From the NCBI RefSeq assembly GCF_000333895.2, contig NZ_ANFM02000032.1, positions 1 through 64,000 on the forward strand: a DNA stretch of 64,000 nucleotides. Direction: 5' to 3'. The notes under the pieces were generated by a model. That model did not search any database, was not told the origin of the DNA, and was given only the letters and a program-made list of their open reading frames with translations. Position numbers and translations under genes: made by a program. The number at the start of each line of letters is the position of its first letter. Within the stretch, counting starts at the first letter, position 1. This document shows positions 8,549 through 16,840 of this stretch, one piece after another. The DNA comes from Grimontia indica (GTDB lineage: Bacteria; Pseudomonadota; Gammaproteobacteria; Enterobacterales; Vibrionaceae).

Positions 8549-10486
8549 ATGTTTACACGACGCTCGCCACTGGTTGGGGTTTACCTGTCGGCTATTTTGT
8601 TGCTCATGCTGTCGCTACTCGCCATGTTGTCGAGTGGCATTAGTCAACAACGACAACAATTGACCCGACATGCTGACACAGTCGAAAGCCAGTTAACTCA
8701 GGTTCTGCCTACCTTGGTGGCTTACTACGACACTGAAGCGATTTCACGCATCACTAACGCTTCACTTTCATCTGAATTGATCCAGATAACATTGACCGAC
8801 CAGATCACCGCGGAGCAAGGTATTTGGTCTAGGGAAGACGCCGTTGTCCAAACAGCCTTCTGGTTTGAAACGCTGGATTCAGTGCAGCCTATCGAGCGGG
8901 TTATTCAACTGCGCCACGATGGTTCAGAAGTGGCGACCTTGACTCTGTCATTCTCATCCCATTTCGCCAACCAGCAAATTGCGAAAGACTTCAATCAAAG
9001 CGCACTGACATTGAGTGCTGCGATTGCTGCATTGCTGGCTATTTTCACACTAGCGTTCAACCGTGGAAAGAGAGCCGTAGCACGCGTCACTAAAACACTA
9101 AATAGCCTGGCTGAACAAGACTTCACGTCCTCTCAGTCAAAGCAACGTTCTGGCGTGAAGTCGTTGGATGCCGCACTGGATAACCTTTCTTCCCACATCC
9201 AGCGGATGATCCAATCGCTCCACAAAGAACTGAAAACCCTGAACAACAGCATGATGTATGATGCTGCCTCCGGTCTCCCCAACCGTCAGTTTTTTATCCA
9301 CCAGCTCAACAGTTGGATGGGCGATGATGAAAGTGTCCCGGGTGCTGTTGTGATCGCTAATATGGGGTGGCTGGACACCATCTACCGCCGCTATGGCTAT
9401 GCCGCACGCGATGAAACCTGGCGCCTGCTGTCCACTTCATTGCAATCAGCTTTCAGTGCCTTCCCCAATGTGTGCGTGGCACGCATCAGCGAAACGGAAA
9501 TTGCACTGATCCTTCCCGAGTGCAGCGAAGAGCAAAGCCGCAATAGTCTTCACACTCTTATCAGTACCCTCAACAACGAAGTGAACATGGCAGGGTTTGA
9601 TACCAATGAGGGTTTCCACATTGGTGTGGTGCATGGTCATGGTTTGCCAGGAACGAAGCTGATGTCATTAGCTGACAACGCTCTGCAACGCGCTATAAAA
9701 CAGCATGATGTGTTTGTGTTTAACCGTGGTTCAGAAGAGCAGGTTATCGACCGAGAAACCTGGCGTTCATTGCTCAATGGTGCTTTGAAAAATAAGGCTG
9801 TTCGCCTGTTATCCCAGCCCGTATATCGTTTATCTGGCAACACAACAGAGCCACTACACCAAGAAGTCTTTACTCAGGCCAATATTGAAGGAACCTGGCA
9901 ATCCGGTGGCAGACTGATGCCTTATATCCAGTTGTTTGAGAAAGGCGTTGAGTTTGATCGTGTGGTGGTGGAGCAGTTAGTGAAACTTCACAAAGAAGCC
10001 CCTATTACCCAACCTTTTGCCTTGAACCTGACAGATGAAAGTCTGGAAAACAGACTTTTCACCAGTTGGCTTCAGGACTTGCTGAAAAGTGAACTGCCAG
10101 CAGATAAAATCTGTTTTGAGATCAGTGAAGCCAGTGCCCGGAATAATCTCACGGCTTGCATCAGCTTTAGCGAAGCAATGCGAAAAGTCGGCGCCACGAT
10201 AGGCATCGATCACTTTGGGCGCTATTTGCAGGAGGTCGAATATCTGTCTGCATTGAAGCCAAATTACGTGAAGTTGGACCAGGCATTCAGCCAGAACCAG
10301 AATGCACAGAACCGCGTGTTTACTGAAACGCTGGCTAACATTGCTGAGTCAAAAAACATCATTGTGATTGCCACTGGCGTAAAAGACGATGAAAGTAAAT
10401 CGAGGATAAATGCCAATTTCATCGATGCTTACCAAGGATTTATTCACCCACCAGCGCCAATCAGCCAACCAGAACAAACCGCGTAA
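8549..10486 (+). CDS. lapD: LapD-like c-di-GMP receptor with degenerate GGDEF and EAL domains
   Basis: A 645-residue inner-membrane protein. It has a membrane helix (about 7-29), a periplasmic domain of about 120 residues of LapD/MoxY type, a second helix (about 151-169), a HAMP linker, then GGDEF-like and EAL-like domains. The GGDEF position reads SETEI (in ARISETEIALILPE). The EAL position reads EVF (LHQEVFTQ). The usual DDFGTGYSSL is replaced by DHFGRYLQEVEYL. Both enzyme activities are therefore probably lost, as in Pseudomonas LapD and Shewanella BpfD. Those proteins bind c-di-GMP and then sequester the LapG protease, so the adhesin stays on the surface. Its place right after the secretion genes supports this. 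No lapG gene is present between them. Confidence 0.85.
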   Translation: MFTRRSPLVGVYLSAILLLMLSLLAMLSSGISQQRQQLTRHADTVESQLTQVLPTLVAYYDTEAISRITNASLSSELIQITLTDQITAEQGIWSREDAVVQTAFWFETLDSVQPIERVIQLRHDGSEVATLTLSFSSHFANQQIAKDFNQSALTLSAAIAALLAIFTLAFNRGKRAVARVTKTLNSLAEQDFTSSQSKQRSGVKSLDAALDNLSSHIQRMIQSLHKELKTLNNSMMYDAASGLPNRQFFIHQLNSWMGDDESVPGAVVIANMGWLDTIYRRYGYAARDETWRLLSTSLQSAFSAFPNVCVARISETEIALILPECSEEQSRNSLHTLISTLNNEVNMAGFDTNEGFHIGVVHGHGLPGTKLMSLADNALQRAIKQHDVFVFNRGSEEQVIDRETWRSLLNGALKNKAVRLLSQPVYRLSGNTTEPLHQEVFTQANIEGTWQSGGRLMPYIQLFEKGVEFDRVVVEQLVKLHKEAPITQPFALNLTDESLENRLFTSWLQDLLKSELPADKICFEISEASARNNLTACISFSEAMRKVGATIGIDHFGRYLQEVEYLSALKPNYVKLDQAFSQNQNAQNRVFTETLANIAESKNIIVIATGVKDDESKSRINANFIDAYQGFIHPPAPISQPEQTA

Positions 10487-10490
10487 ACAA

Positions 10491-10519
10491 GAAAACCCGC
10501 TAGTGCGGGTTTTCTTTTA
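10491..10519. terminator. Bidirectional terminator between lapD and rimI
   Basis: A 10-bp stem, GAAAACCCGC/GCGGGTTTTC, with loop TAGT and T-runs on both strands. It separates convergent lapD and rimI. Confidence 0.85.
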
Positions 10520-10534
10520 AGGCATCTGGCCGAT

Positions 10535-10981
10535 TTATTCGAACCAGTAGCTCATAATGAGCGCATCTTCTCTGCCGGATGCTGTCGGATAATAATTATA
10601 CCGGCGGTCAAACTCATTAAAACCGAGTGTTTCATATAGTCTGATGGCCGCTTGATTACTCTCTCGCACTTCCAGCCAGGCTTCTTCTCCACCCGCTTCG
10701 CGCATGCAATCAAGAAATGCCTGAAGTAGCTGCTTGCCATACCCCTTTCCCTGACATTCTGGAGAAACGGCAATATTTAACAAAGATGCTTCGCCTGCCA
10801 CACATTGGGCAAAGAAGTAACCAATCAATTGATTATTAAGAACCAATACGCGGTTGCAGCCAAATTTGGTTTCGGGTTTTCTTAGCAGGCTTTCAGCCCA
10901 AGGGTGGGTATGCGCAGCTTTTTCTACGCGCGCGACTTCATCCAGCCATTGGCCGTCCATCGGAAGAATTTCAGGATTCAT
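10535..10981 (-). CDS. rimI: Ribosomal protein S18-alanine N-acetyltransferase RimI
   Basis: A 148-residue GNAT enzyme that acetylates the N-terminal alanine of ribosomal protein S18. The acetyl-CoA motif appears as VSPECQGKGYGKQLLQAF. The C-terminal part has the RimI-typical LEVRESNQAAIRLYETLGF, then RRYNYYP. Its start overlaps the end of holD by 11 nt, the same holD-rimI order as in Escherichia coli. Confidence 0.93.
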   Translation of the reverse strand: MNPEILPMDGQWLDEVARVEKAAHTHPWAESLLRKPETKFGCNRVLVLNNQLIGYFFAQCVAGEASLLNIAVSPECQGKGYGKQLLQAFLDCMREAGGEEAWLEVRESNQAAIRLYETLGFNEFDRRYNYYPTASGREDALIMSYWFE

Positions 10982-11366
10982 ATTGCTTTATCTGCTGCCA
11001 AAGCTGTTTTTTGGCGAGTTGATCATTATCGAGGGCGGACAATGAGGGAGAGATTAAACGCTTTACACCCTCAATTTCTGCTTCTTGGCTACCAGCAAAC
11101 CAACACCACTCCAACTGGTGTTCACCAAGCAAATTAACTGCCTGCGGCGGAAGATAAAGTGCCTGTTCGACAGATAACTTCATACTGGCAAGCACTTTAC
11201 TGAATAGCCAGGCTTCCTGCTCACTGGGCTGAGCATTACACACCAGTAACAGCTTACAATCGTCAGGCAAAGAAACAGGCTGAGGAGACAAGTTGGGATA
11301 ACACTCAGAGCGCCTCACCTCCCAGACCGTGATCCCCATTTCCTTCAGTCTCTGTAAATCGTTCAT
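10971..11366 (-). CDS. holD: DNA polymerase III psi subunit
   Basis: A 131-residue psi subunit, which links the clamp loader through chi to single-strand binding protein. The N-terminus MNDLQRLKEMGITVWEVRR matches the psi peptide that contacts the clamp loader. The end AKKQLWQQIKQYES resembles the HolD C-terminus. The frame stays open 60 nt further upstream, but ATG 11366 is preferred: GAGG lies at good spacing and the protein then matches HolD length. Psi is poorly conserved, so the call rests on the termini and on the rimI neighbour. Confidence 0.85.
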   Translation of the reverse strand: MNDLQRLKEMGITVWEVRRSECYPNLSPQPVSLPDDCKLLLVCNAQPSEQEAWLFSKVLASMKLSVEQALYLPPQAVNLLGEHQLEWCWFAGSQEAEIEGVKRLISPSLSALDNDQLAKKQLWQQIKQYES

Positions 11367-11481
11367 ACCTGCCTCGCTGACTCTGCCGTGTGAACAAATG
11401 CTATCAAAACTATGGGAAAACAACACAAAGAAAAAGAGCTGCCGCTGCAGCCCTTAACATTTTGGGTTGGACCACGATGGC

Positions 11482-11985
11482 TTACAGCGCATCAAACTCT
11501 GGGCAGTAAGCCACTTCACCACTGGCTTGCTTGAATGCACCTTGAGCAAATTCAAACGCCATGAAAGCTTCTGCCGGTGCATCCCATTTACAGCGAAGGC
11601 CAAAGTCGGCTGCTGGCTTGAAGCCAAATCGACTGTAGTAAGCTGGGTCACCCAGGACCACACAAGCGGGATAACCAAATTCGTTCAGCGTATCAAAGCC
11701 TTCACGAACCAGCTGAGCAGCAATGCCCTGTTGACGATAATCAGGGTGCACACACAAAGGAGCTAATCCCTGAACGCCTGTATCAGTGTCACCGACTTGA
11801 ACAGGGCTGAACATAAGATGTCCCACCACTTCACCGTCATCGTTACAGGCAACCAGTGACAAGGTGTTATGACCATTCTCTCGCAGCGCACGGACCAAAG
11901 CTGCTTCCGCCTCAGTCGGGAATACGTTTTTCAACAATCTATCGATGGCCAGCTGATCAGCCAGCGCTTCAGATCTTATGAGCAT
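11482..11985 (-). CDS. yhbS: GNAT family N-acetyltransferase YhbS
   Basis: A 167-residue GNAT acetyltransferase close to E. coli YhbS in length and sequence. It shows the acetyl-CoA loop HPDYRQQGIAAQLVREG, and NEFGYPACVVLGDPAYYSRF is characteristic of this subfamily. The substrate is unknown. ATG 11985 is chosen because GAGG precedes it by 6 nt and it gives the usual start MLIR. An ATG at 12003 lacks a ribosome-binding site. The gene overlaps the end of ubiT by 17 nt and probably shares its transcript, as yhbS and yhbT do in E. coli. Confidence 0.85.
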   Translation of the reverse strand: MLIRSEALADQLAIDRLLKNVFPTEAEAALVRALRENGHNTLSLVACNDDGEVVGHLMFSPVQVGDTDTGVQGLAPLCVHPDYRQQGIAAQLVREGFDTLNEFGYPACVVLGDPAYYSRFGFKPAADFGLRCKWDAPAEAFMAFEFAQGAFKQASGEVAYCPEFDAL

Positions 11986-12496
11986 ATTGGGCCTCGTTGA
12001 CATTGGGTGTCGATTGTAGCCCTTTTTGTACGAAGTCTGCCAATGTAAATAGAGCCTGGCGCAATGCAGAAGGCAGTGAGTCCAAGTCGACGCTGTCCAT
12101 CAGATTCTTCACTTCCAGACCCAGCTCAGTGTCACCTTCGATCAGTAGTCGACGTTGGAAGAACAGAGTATCTGGATCTTCCTTTCGAGCGGCAATAAGG
12201 ATCAGGTCGTTGATATCACCACTAAAACGCACATCGGCATTTTCAATGTCACTGCGCACCACAAGCTTGTCATCAGCAAAGCTGATGAAGCTCTTCAAAT
12301 CAATGTCGCGCACATGCACTTCAAGCCAGCGGTTTTGAAGAAACTCGAATTCACCATCATCCAGAGCTTCATGAAAAACACGCTTCAGGGTTTCCAGCAT
12401 GACTTTTTGCTGAACCGAAGCAGGAACAAGCTTTACAGGAAAGCGCAGAAATCCGGGTGCCTGTTGCACCAGCGTTGAATGGAGTTTGTCGAACAA
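11969..12496 (-). CDS. ubiT: UbiT, SCP2-domain accessory factor for oxygen-independent ubiquinone synthesis
   Basis: An SCP2 lipid-binding protein (E. coli YhbT/UbiT). It is thought to carry ubiquinone intermediates for the O2-independent hydroxylations done by UbiU-UbiV. Diagnostic segments are LDDGEFEFLQNRWLEVHVRD, ARKEDPDTLFFQRRLLIEGD and TELGLEVKNLMDS. The start is uncertain. TTG 12496 gives 175 residues, near the E. coli length, beginning LFDKLHS as in the family. Upstream ATGs at 12565 and 12598 would add up to 34 residues that look unlike UbiT. The partners ubiU and ubiV lie about 2.4 kb away on the other strand. Confidence 0.85.
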   Translation of the reverse strand: MFDKLHSTLVQQAPGFLRFPVKLVPASVQQKVMLETLKRVFHEALDDGEFEFLQNRWLEVHVRDIDLKSFISFADDKLVVRSDIENADVRFSGDINDLILIAARKEDPDTLFFQRRLLIEGDTELGLEVKNLMDSVDLDSLPSALRQALFTLADFVQKGLQSTPNVNEAQYAHKI

Positions 12497-12695
12497 AGTG
12501 ATGTTCCAATATGAATGGGCCGAAAGTATTCGCCATTGTATGACACTGCTCGCGTGTTTTTTCATGCCTTGAGTCAAAAAAACAAAGCTCTTCCCCATAA
12601 AGGTTTAACGTTGAGCTCTCACATTATATAGTGTTGTCTCAATAATGGAGTTGAATTTGGATATAGCTTCACTAGCTACGATGTATGGTGCCTAA

Positions 12696-14738
12696 ATGCC
12701 CGTTGAGCAGTTGACCTATTGGTTTTCACGTCTTACTCAAAACAGTCCGTTTCTCTTTGCCGTTCTCGATAAACATCACCAATACCTCTGGGTGAGCCAG
12801 CGCTATTGTGAAATCAGCGGACTGGAGCAGGACGAACTGGTAGGAAAACAGGACCGAGAAATCCTTGGCGCCAGTTTTTATGATGCGCTAAAGCCTCACT
12901 ACGAACGTGCCTTTGGTGGCGAAGCCACTGAAGGAGAAATCGTCCTGAACGATGGCATTCATGACTCCAGCTTCCATTTCAGCGTGACGCCACTCACCAA
13001 CAGCGAGTGGGCCGATGGCGCGGTCATTTTCCATGCGGCAGATACCTCAGAAAGGCAGGTTCTGACTAGCGCACTCGAATCTTCAGAAAGCCGATTCAAT
13101 AACCTTTGCCAACTCGTTGGTGAGGGATGCTGTGTGCTGGACGACGGTGTGGTTCTGAGCGCCAATCAGCATGCGGTGAAACTGCTTGGCTTTGACAGCC
13201 AGAATGAGATTCTCGGGGAAGACATCGAAAACCTGCTGGTGCCCCCAGTGAAAGGCCAATCGGTCGTCGCCTCCCTGACCTCACTGAAATCGGGGCAACA
13301 ACTGGTATGCCAGACTAAAGGAACCGGTGACAGTCAAACCATTAATGTGTCTTATGGCTCGGTGAGTCTGCTAGGTGGAAGTGGTGCGATCATCACGCTT
13401 TCCCGCACCGCAGCCGTCACTGACCACAAACAGACGATTGAGAAGCTGGCACAATTTGACGCCTTAACGGGTCTTTACAACCGTCATGGCTTCTCCCGAC
13501 GTCTGGAACAACTCATCAAAAGTAATACGCCGCTTCTGATGTTTTACCTTGATGTCGACAACTTCAAAAACATCAACGATTCCCTTGGTCATCATATTGG
13601 CGATCGCGTGTTGCAGGACATTGCACAACGTCTTCGAAAGCAACTCCCTGCAGATACCATTCTTGGGCACCTTGGTGGTGATGAATTCGCAATTTTGCTA
13701 CCAGAACAAAGCAGCGATGAAGTGGCTGAAGAGCTTTCACAGAAGGTGGTCGACGTGATCAGCCAGCCTTTTGACCTCTACCATTTCAGTAAATACCTCG
13801 CCTGCTCTATTGGCTTGGTGAAATTCCCCGGCGACGGTAAAGATGCCCGCAGCCTGCTCCAAAATGCCGATACCGCGATGTACGAGGCGAAAGAGCAGGG
13901 TCGCAACCGTGTAGTGACTTACAACCAGCACATGAACAAAGAAGCGCGCATGCGTCTTTGGCTGGAAATAGAACTTCAAAAAGCGCTACAAAACAATGGA
14001 TTGGAAGTCTGGTATCAGCCTAAGGTGAACGCCAAGGACTACACCATTAATGGGGCAGAAGCACTGGTACGCTGGAAGCACCCAGTAGAAGGGTACATCA
14101 GTCCGGGGCGCTTTATTCCGGTCGCTGAACGCTCTGGCATGATTGAACTGCTGGGTCGCAATGTCATGCGTGAAGTGTTCCAGACTGTCCGTCGCTGGCA
14201 GAACATGAAAGTACTGCCGGGCCGCGTGGCCATCAACCTGTCACCACAGCAGTTCCGTAACCCGAACCTGACCTCACACATGAAAAAGCTGCAAGCGGCG
14301 ACCCAAACCGACCCTTCGCTCATAACCTTTGAGCTTACAGAGAGTGCGGTGATGAATGACGGCGAGCACGCAATCCAGATGCTCAACGCCATCAAAGATC
14401 TTGGCTTCTCACTATCGATTGATGATTTTGGTACCGGTTACTCCTCGCTCTCTTATCTCGCCAAGTTCCCATTGGATGAGATTAAGATTGACCGAGCCTT
14501 TATCTGCGACATGGAAACCTTCCCCAAGCAGGTCACTTTGATTGAAAATATCATCAATCTTGGCCGCTCGCTGAACATGTCCGTGGTAGCCGAAGGTGTC
14601 GAATCCGGGAAACAGGCCAGTGTGCTTGCAAACCTAAAGTGCGACACGATTCAAGGGTTCCATTTCTACAAACCCATGCCTCGGGCTGAGTTTGAAGCAT
14701 TATTGAACAACAACCGCAAAGCAAAAATTGCGTCTTAA
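12696..14738 (+). CDS. rocS: PAS-PAS-GGDEF-EAL c-di-GMP enzyme, RocS-like
   Basis: A 680-residue cytoplasmic protein with no membrane segment. Two PAS-like sensor regions (about residues 10-115 and 125-235) precede a GGDEF domain with an intact motif (HLGGDEFAILLPE, near residue 328). The EAL domain also has an intact motif (GAEALVRWKHP, near 453) and the catalytic DDFGTGYSSL segment (near 576). No RxxD inhibitory site is seen before GGDEF. Both synthesis and hydrolysis of c-di-GMP are possible; the net direction cannot be read from sequence. V. cholerae RocS, which affects biofilm and rugosity, has this architecture and, as I recall, the same neighbourhood. No clear ribosome-binding site precedes the ATG. 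Confidence 0.85.
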   Translation: MPVEQLTYWFSRLTQNSPFLFAVLDKHHQYLWVSQRYCEISGLEQDELVGKQDREILGASFYDALKPHYERAFGGEATEGEIVLNDGIHDSSFHFSVTPLTNSEWADGAVIFHAADTSERQVLTSALESSESRFNNLCQLVGEGCCVLDDGVVLSANQHAVKLLGFDSQNEILGEDIENLLVPPVKGQSVVASLTSLKSGQQLVCQTKGTGDSQTINVSYGSVSLLGGSGAIITLSRTAAVTDHKQTIEKLAQFDALTGLYNRHGFSRRLEQLIKSNTPLLMFYLDVDNFKNINDSLGHHIGDRVLQDIAQRLRKQLPADTILGHLGGDEFAILLPEQSSDEVAEELSQKVVDVISQPFDLYHFSKYLACSIGLVKFPGDGKDARSLLQNADTAMYEAKEQGRNRVVTYNQHMNKEARMRLWLEIELQKALQNNGLEVWYQPKVNAKDYTINGAEALVRWKHPVEGYISPGRFIPVAERSGMIELLGRNVMREVFQTVRRWQNMKVLPGRVAINLSPQQFRNPNLTSHMKKLQAATQTDPSLITFELTESAVMNDGEHAIQMLNAIKDLGFSLSIDDFGTGYSSLSYLAKFPLDEIKIDRAFICDMETFPKQVTLIENIINLGRSLNMSVVAEGVESGKQASVLANLKCDTIQGFHFYKPMPRAEFEALLNNNRKAKIAS

Positions 14739-14751
14739 CGATTACAACTAG

Positions 14752-14780
14752 AGAGGTGCCATTGACACCTCTTTTCTCTT
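14752..14780 (+). terminator. Terminator after rocS
   Basis: A 7-bp stem, AGAGGTG/CACCTCT, with a 7-nt loop, followed by TTTTCTCTT. Confidence 0.65.
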
Positions 14781-14807
14781 CCCTCTTATCCGTTTGTTGG
14801 CACTAAC

Positions 14808-14849
14808 CTGCCTTACATCAAAATCCCTCTCCCCAACACTCCCTACAAT
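14808..14849 (+). promoter_or_regulatory. Candidate FNR-type site and -10 element for ubiUV
   Basis: CTGCCTTACATCAA (14808-14821) keeps one perfect half (ATCAA) and the TG of the other half of the FNR consensus. A -10-like TACAAT lies at 14844-14849. If transcription starts about 7 nt after that, the site is centred near -41.5, the classical FNR activating position. E. coli ubiUV is FNR-controlled. Only half of the site is good, so this remains tentative. Confidence 0.35.
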
Positions 14850-14910
14850 TCAGGGTTTATCGAAATACGAATAACCAGCCTGATGCTGACCACGCGATGT
14901 GGGGAGAAAT

Positions 14911-15906
14911 ATGGAATTGCTTTGCCCGGCAGGTAACCTTCCTGCCCTGAAAACCGCCATCGATAATGGTGCGGATGCGGTATACATTGGCTTCAAAGAC
15001 GGTACCAACGCCCGTCACTTCGCAGGCCTGAACTTTGATGGTAAGAAGCTGGAAAAAGCCGTTTCTTACGTTCATGACCGTCAGAAACATATCCATGTTG
15101 CGTTGAATACTTTCGCGCACCCAGATGGCTTCCAACGTTGGACAGACGCCGTAGATGCGGCAGTGGATCTGGGCGTTGACGCGCTGATCATTGCCGATCT
15201 CGCCGTGCTTGATTACGCCGCCACCAAACACCCTGATATGGAAATCCATCTGTCTGTACAGGCGTCAGCCACCAATAGCGCAGCTATCCAGTTCTACAAA
15301 GATCATTTCAATGTGAAGCGCGTTGTGTTGCCACGCGTGCTGTCGATGCATCAGGTGAAGCAGTTGGCTCGCACCACAGACGTGGATTTGGAAGTGTTTG
15401 CCTTCGGTAGCCTTTGCATCATGTCAGAAGGTCGCTGCTACCTGTCGTCATACCTGACCGGTGAATCGCCTAACACTGTTGGTGCATGCTCACCGGCCAA
15501 GTACGTCCGCTGGCAAGAAACCTCAGAAGGCCTCGAATCACGCCTGAATGACATTTTGATCGATCGCTATAAAGCGGGCGAAAATGCTGGTTATCCGACG
15601 CTGTGTAAAGGCCGCTTCGTCACTGATGGTGAGCCTTTCCATGCACTAGAAGAACCCACCAGCCTCAACACCCTATCGATTCTGCCTGAACTGTTTGAAG
15701 CGAATATCGCATCAGTGAAAATCGAAGGTCGTCAGCGCAGCCCTGCCTATGTTGAGCAGGTCACCCGCACTTGGCGTCAGGCAATCGACAGCTATCAACG
15801 CAATCCGGAAAGTTATCAGGTGCTACCTCAATGGAATCAGTGTCTGGACAGCGTTTCAGAAGGTGCGCAGACCACCCTTGGCGCTTATCACCGTAAATGG
15901 CAGTAA
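14911..15906 (+). CDS. ubiU: UbiU, Fe-S subunit of the O2-independent ubiquinone hydroxylase
   Basis: A 331-residue U32-family protein of the same length as E. coli UbiU. With UbiV it forms the 4Fe-4S heterodimer that hydroxylates ubiquinone precursors without oxygen. All four cluster cysteines are present at the E. coli positions: C169, C176, C193 and C232. Start MELLCPAGNLPALK is chosen at ATG 14911, which follows GGGGAGA. A GTG 12 nt upstream is less likely. It sits 11 nt before ubiV, in one operon. Historical annotation as a collagenase-like peptidase should be ignored. Confidence 0.95.
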   Translation: MELLCPAGNLPALKTAIDNGADAVYIGFKDGTNARHFAGLNFDGKKLEKAVSYVHDRQKHIHVALNTFAHPDGFQRWTDAVDAAVDLGVDALIIADLAVLDYAATKHPDMEIHLSVQASATNSAAIQFYKDHFNVKRVVLPRVLSMHQVKQLARTTDVDLEVFAFGSLCIMSEGRCYLSSYLTGESPNTVGACSPAKYVRWQETSEGLESRLNDILIDRYKAGENAGYPTLCKGRFVTDGEPFHALEEPTSLNTLSILPELFEANIASVKIEGRQRSPAYVEQVTRTWRQAIDSYQRNPESYQVLPQWNQCLDSVSEGAQTTLGAYHRKWQ

Positions 15907-15917
15907 AGGAGACTTCT

Positions 15918-16784
15918 ATGAAATACTCACTTGGCCCACTCCTCTACTTCTGGCCAAAAAGCGATGTAGAAACCTTCTATCAAAAAGCGGTGAGCAGTGA
16001 TGCGGATATCGTCTATCTCGGTGAAACCGTCTGCTCCAAGCGACGTGAAGTGCGTCCTGCAGACTGGATGAACCTGGGCCGCGAACTGGCAGCCAGTGGC
16101 AAACAAGTCGTGCTTTCCACTATGGCGCTGCTGGAAGCGCCAAGCGAAGTGAAAGTGATGCAAACCTACATCGACAATGGCGAATTCATTGTTGAAGCCA
16201 ATGATGTCTCCGCTATTCAACTGGCGCACGAAAAATGCATCCCTTTTGTCGCGGGTCCTGCACTTAACCTTTATAACGCGCAAGCACTTCAAGTGGTGCT
16301 GAAAAAAGGTATGACCCGCTGGTGTATGCCTGTTGAGTTGTCGCGTGAATGGCTGCGCAAAGTGCTGACAGAAGCCGAGACGATTGGGATTCGCGATCAG
16401 TTTGAAGTGGAAGTCTTCTCTTACGGCAACTTGCCACTGGCCTATTCCGCCCGCTGTTTCAGCGCTCGTGCTGAGAATCGTCCAAAGGATAAATGCGAAA
16501 CCTGCTGTATCAACTATCCGCAAGGTCTTGAAGTAAAAAGCCAGGAAGGCCAGTCCGTGTTCACCCTGAATGGTATCCAGACTCAATCTGGCTACTGTTA
16601 TGACCTAAGTGCAGATACGGCTTCGATGGAAGGCCTAGTGGATGTCGTTCGCATCAGCCCGCAAAGCAAAGCAACGCTTGATGTGCTTGCCGGCTTTAAA
16701 CGCGGCGAGTCAGGGTTTGCACCGAAAAGTCATTTCTGCAATGGCTACTGGCACAGCATTCAAGGGATGGCGACACAGCCTTAA
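15918..16784 (+). CDS. ubiV: UbiV, Fe-S partner of UbiU
   Basis: A 288-residue U32-family protein and partner of UbiU in anaerobic ubiquinone hydroxylation. The cluster ligands C39, C180, C193 and C197 all occur where E. coli UbiV has them; C196 is an extra cysteine. ATG 15918 is preceded by AAAGGAG. An in-frame upstream start at 15897 would overlap ubiU and lacks support. A strong terminator follows, closing the ubiUV operon. Confidence 0.95.
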   Translation: MKYSLGPLLYFWPKSDVETFYQKAVSSDADIVYLGETVCSKRREVRPADWMNLGRELAASGKQVVLSTMALLEAPSEVKVMQTYIDNGEFIVEANDVSAIQLAHEKCIPFVAGPALNLYNAQALQVVLKKGMTRWCMPVELSREWLRKVLTEAETIGIRDQFEVEVFSYGNLPLAYSARCFSARAENRPKDKCETCCINYPQGLEVKSQEGQSVFTLNGIQTQSGYCYDLSADTASMEGLVDVVRISPQSKATLDVLAGFKRGESGFAPKSHFCNGYWHSIQGMATQP

Positions 16785-16800
16785 GCCGCCTGAAAAACGA

Positions 16801-16829
16801 AAAAAGCCGCGAACGCGGCTTTTTCTTTA
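16801..16829. terminator. Bidirectional terminator between ubiV and nlpI
   Basis: The stem AAAAAGCCGC/GCGGCTTTTT with loop GAAC has T-runs on both strands and serves convergent ubiV and nlpI. Confidence 0.88.
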
Positions 16830-16840
16830 TCTGAACCTCA

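Noticed and set aside
14911-16784. Collagenase-like U32 peptidases
   Set aside because: All eight Fe-S ligand cysteines of UbiU and UbiV are present, so the ubiquinone role is better supported than proteolysis.
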